The notes under the pieces are model-generated. The model was not told the DNA's origin, did no database searches, and saw nothing but the letters and a program-made list of their open reading frames with translations. Made by a program: the position numbers and the translations under genes. Below, one piece after another: positions 5,857 through 5,997 of a stretch of DNA of 5,997 bases (position 1 is the stretch's first letter; the number at the start of each line of letters is the position of its first letter). This stretch comes from JBJEFI01 sp051873875 (lineage in GTDB: Bacteria; Bacillota; Bacilli; Bacillales; Bacillaceae_G): positions 1 through 5,997 of the forward strand of contig JBJEFI010000132.1 of assembly GCA_051873875.1 (NCBI GenBank), in the 5' to 3' direction.

Positions 5857-5997
5857 TTATTTATACAAGCTGAGTCTCTTAATTCCATTGTTTCTAGAAA
5901 TCCTGTGCAATTTTTGTGCAGTTGTAGACGTCAAGTCGATTTGGTTCTTACGCTACTTTGGTGATTCCATTTCCATATCCCTTCTGTCTATATTCCT
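5857..5997 (-). pseudogene. Possible decayed reverse-strand frame at the window edge
   Basis: On the minus strand one frame enters from the right edge (RNIDRRDMEMESPK), meets TAG at 5955-5953, and then stays open through NQIDLTSTTAQKLHRISRNN to TAA at 5859-5857, just next to the repeat unit. The residue mix is protein-like but I recognise no domain, and the part beyond the window is unknown. It could be the C-terminal end of an intact gene that stops at 5953, followed by a chance frame. Confidence 0.2.

Overview
The window is very AT-rich, has strong Gram-positive ribosome binding sites (GGGG, GGAGG) and carries a textbook sigma-A-type promoter. This points to a low-GC Bacillota, most plausibly a Bacillus-like member. 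No species can be named from the sequence alone. The edges look like accessory DNA: a similar degenerate repeat unit lies near each end, and broken reading frames lie between the intact genes and those repeats.

Layout. Positions 1-507 hold no intact gene: a repeat unit (6-80), a decayed reverse-strand reading frame (about 126-296) and a weak hairpin (326-350). Positions 508-906 (minus) encode a small secreted protein of 132 residues that I do not recognise, with its own near-perfect promoter at 937-966. A 172-bp intergenic region separates it from a divergent plus-strand cluster. That cluster comprises an ABC-transporter ATPase (1079-1753), an overlapping 810-residue MacB/FtsX-type permease with two large outside domains (1746-4178), and a VanZ-like membrane protein (4250-4810). 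After these, positions 4846-5284 hold a clearly broken caspase-family (peptidase C14) gene that still shows the DTCHSG active-site cysteine motif. Positions 5286-5997 hold a good intrinsic terminator (5538-5566), three short open frames of doubtful status and the second repeat unit (5771-5854).

How the parts may work together (inference). A Sec-exported, cysteine-free small protein lies divergent to a MacB/FtsX-like transporter and a VanZ homologue. MacB/FtsX-type transporters and VanZ proteins are both known from resistance to cell-envelope antimicrobials. Lactococcin 972-type loci also pair a Sec-exported bacteriocin with an ATPase and a very large membrane protein. The simplest hypothesis is a bacteriocin-like secreted effector with its own immunity or export module. 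The secreted protein could instead be an unrelated cell-surface or biofilm protein. The caspase relic and the flanking repeats suggest that the cluster sits in a region shaped by insertion and decay.
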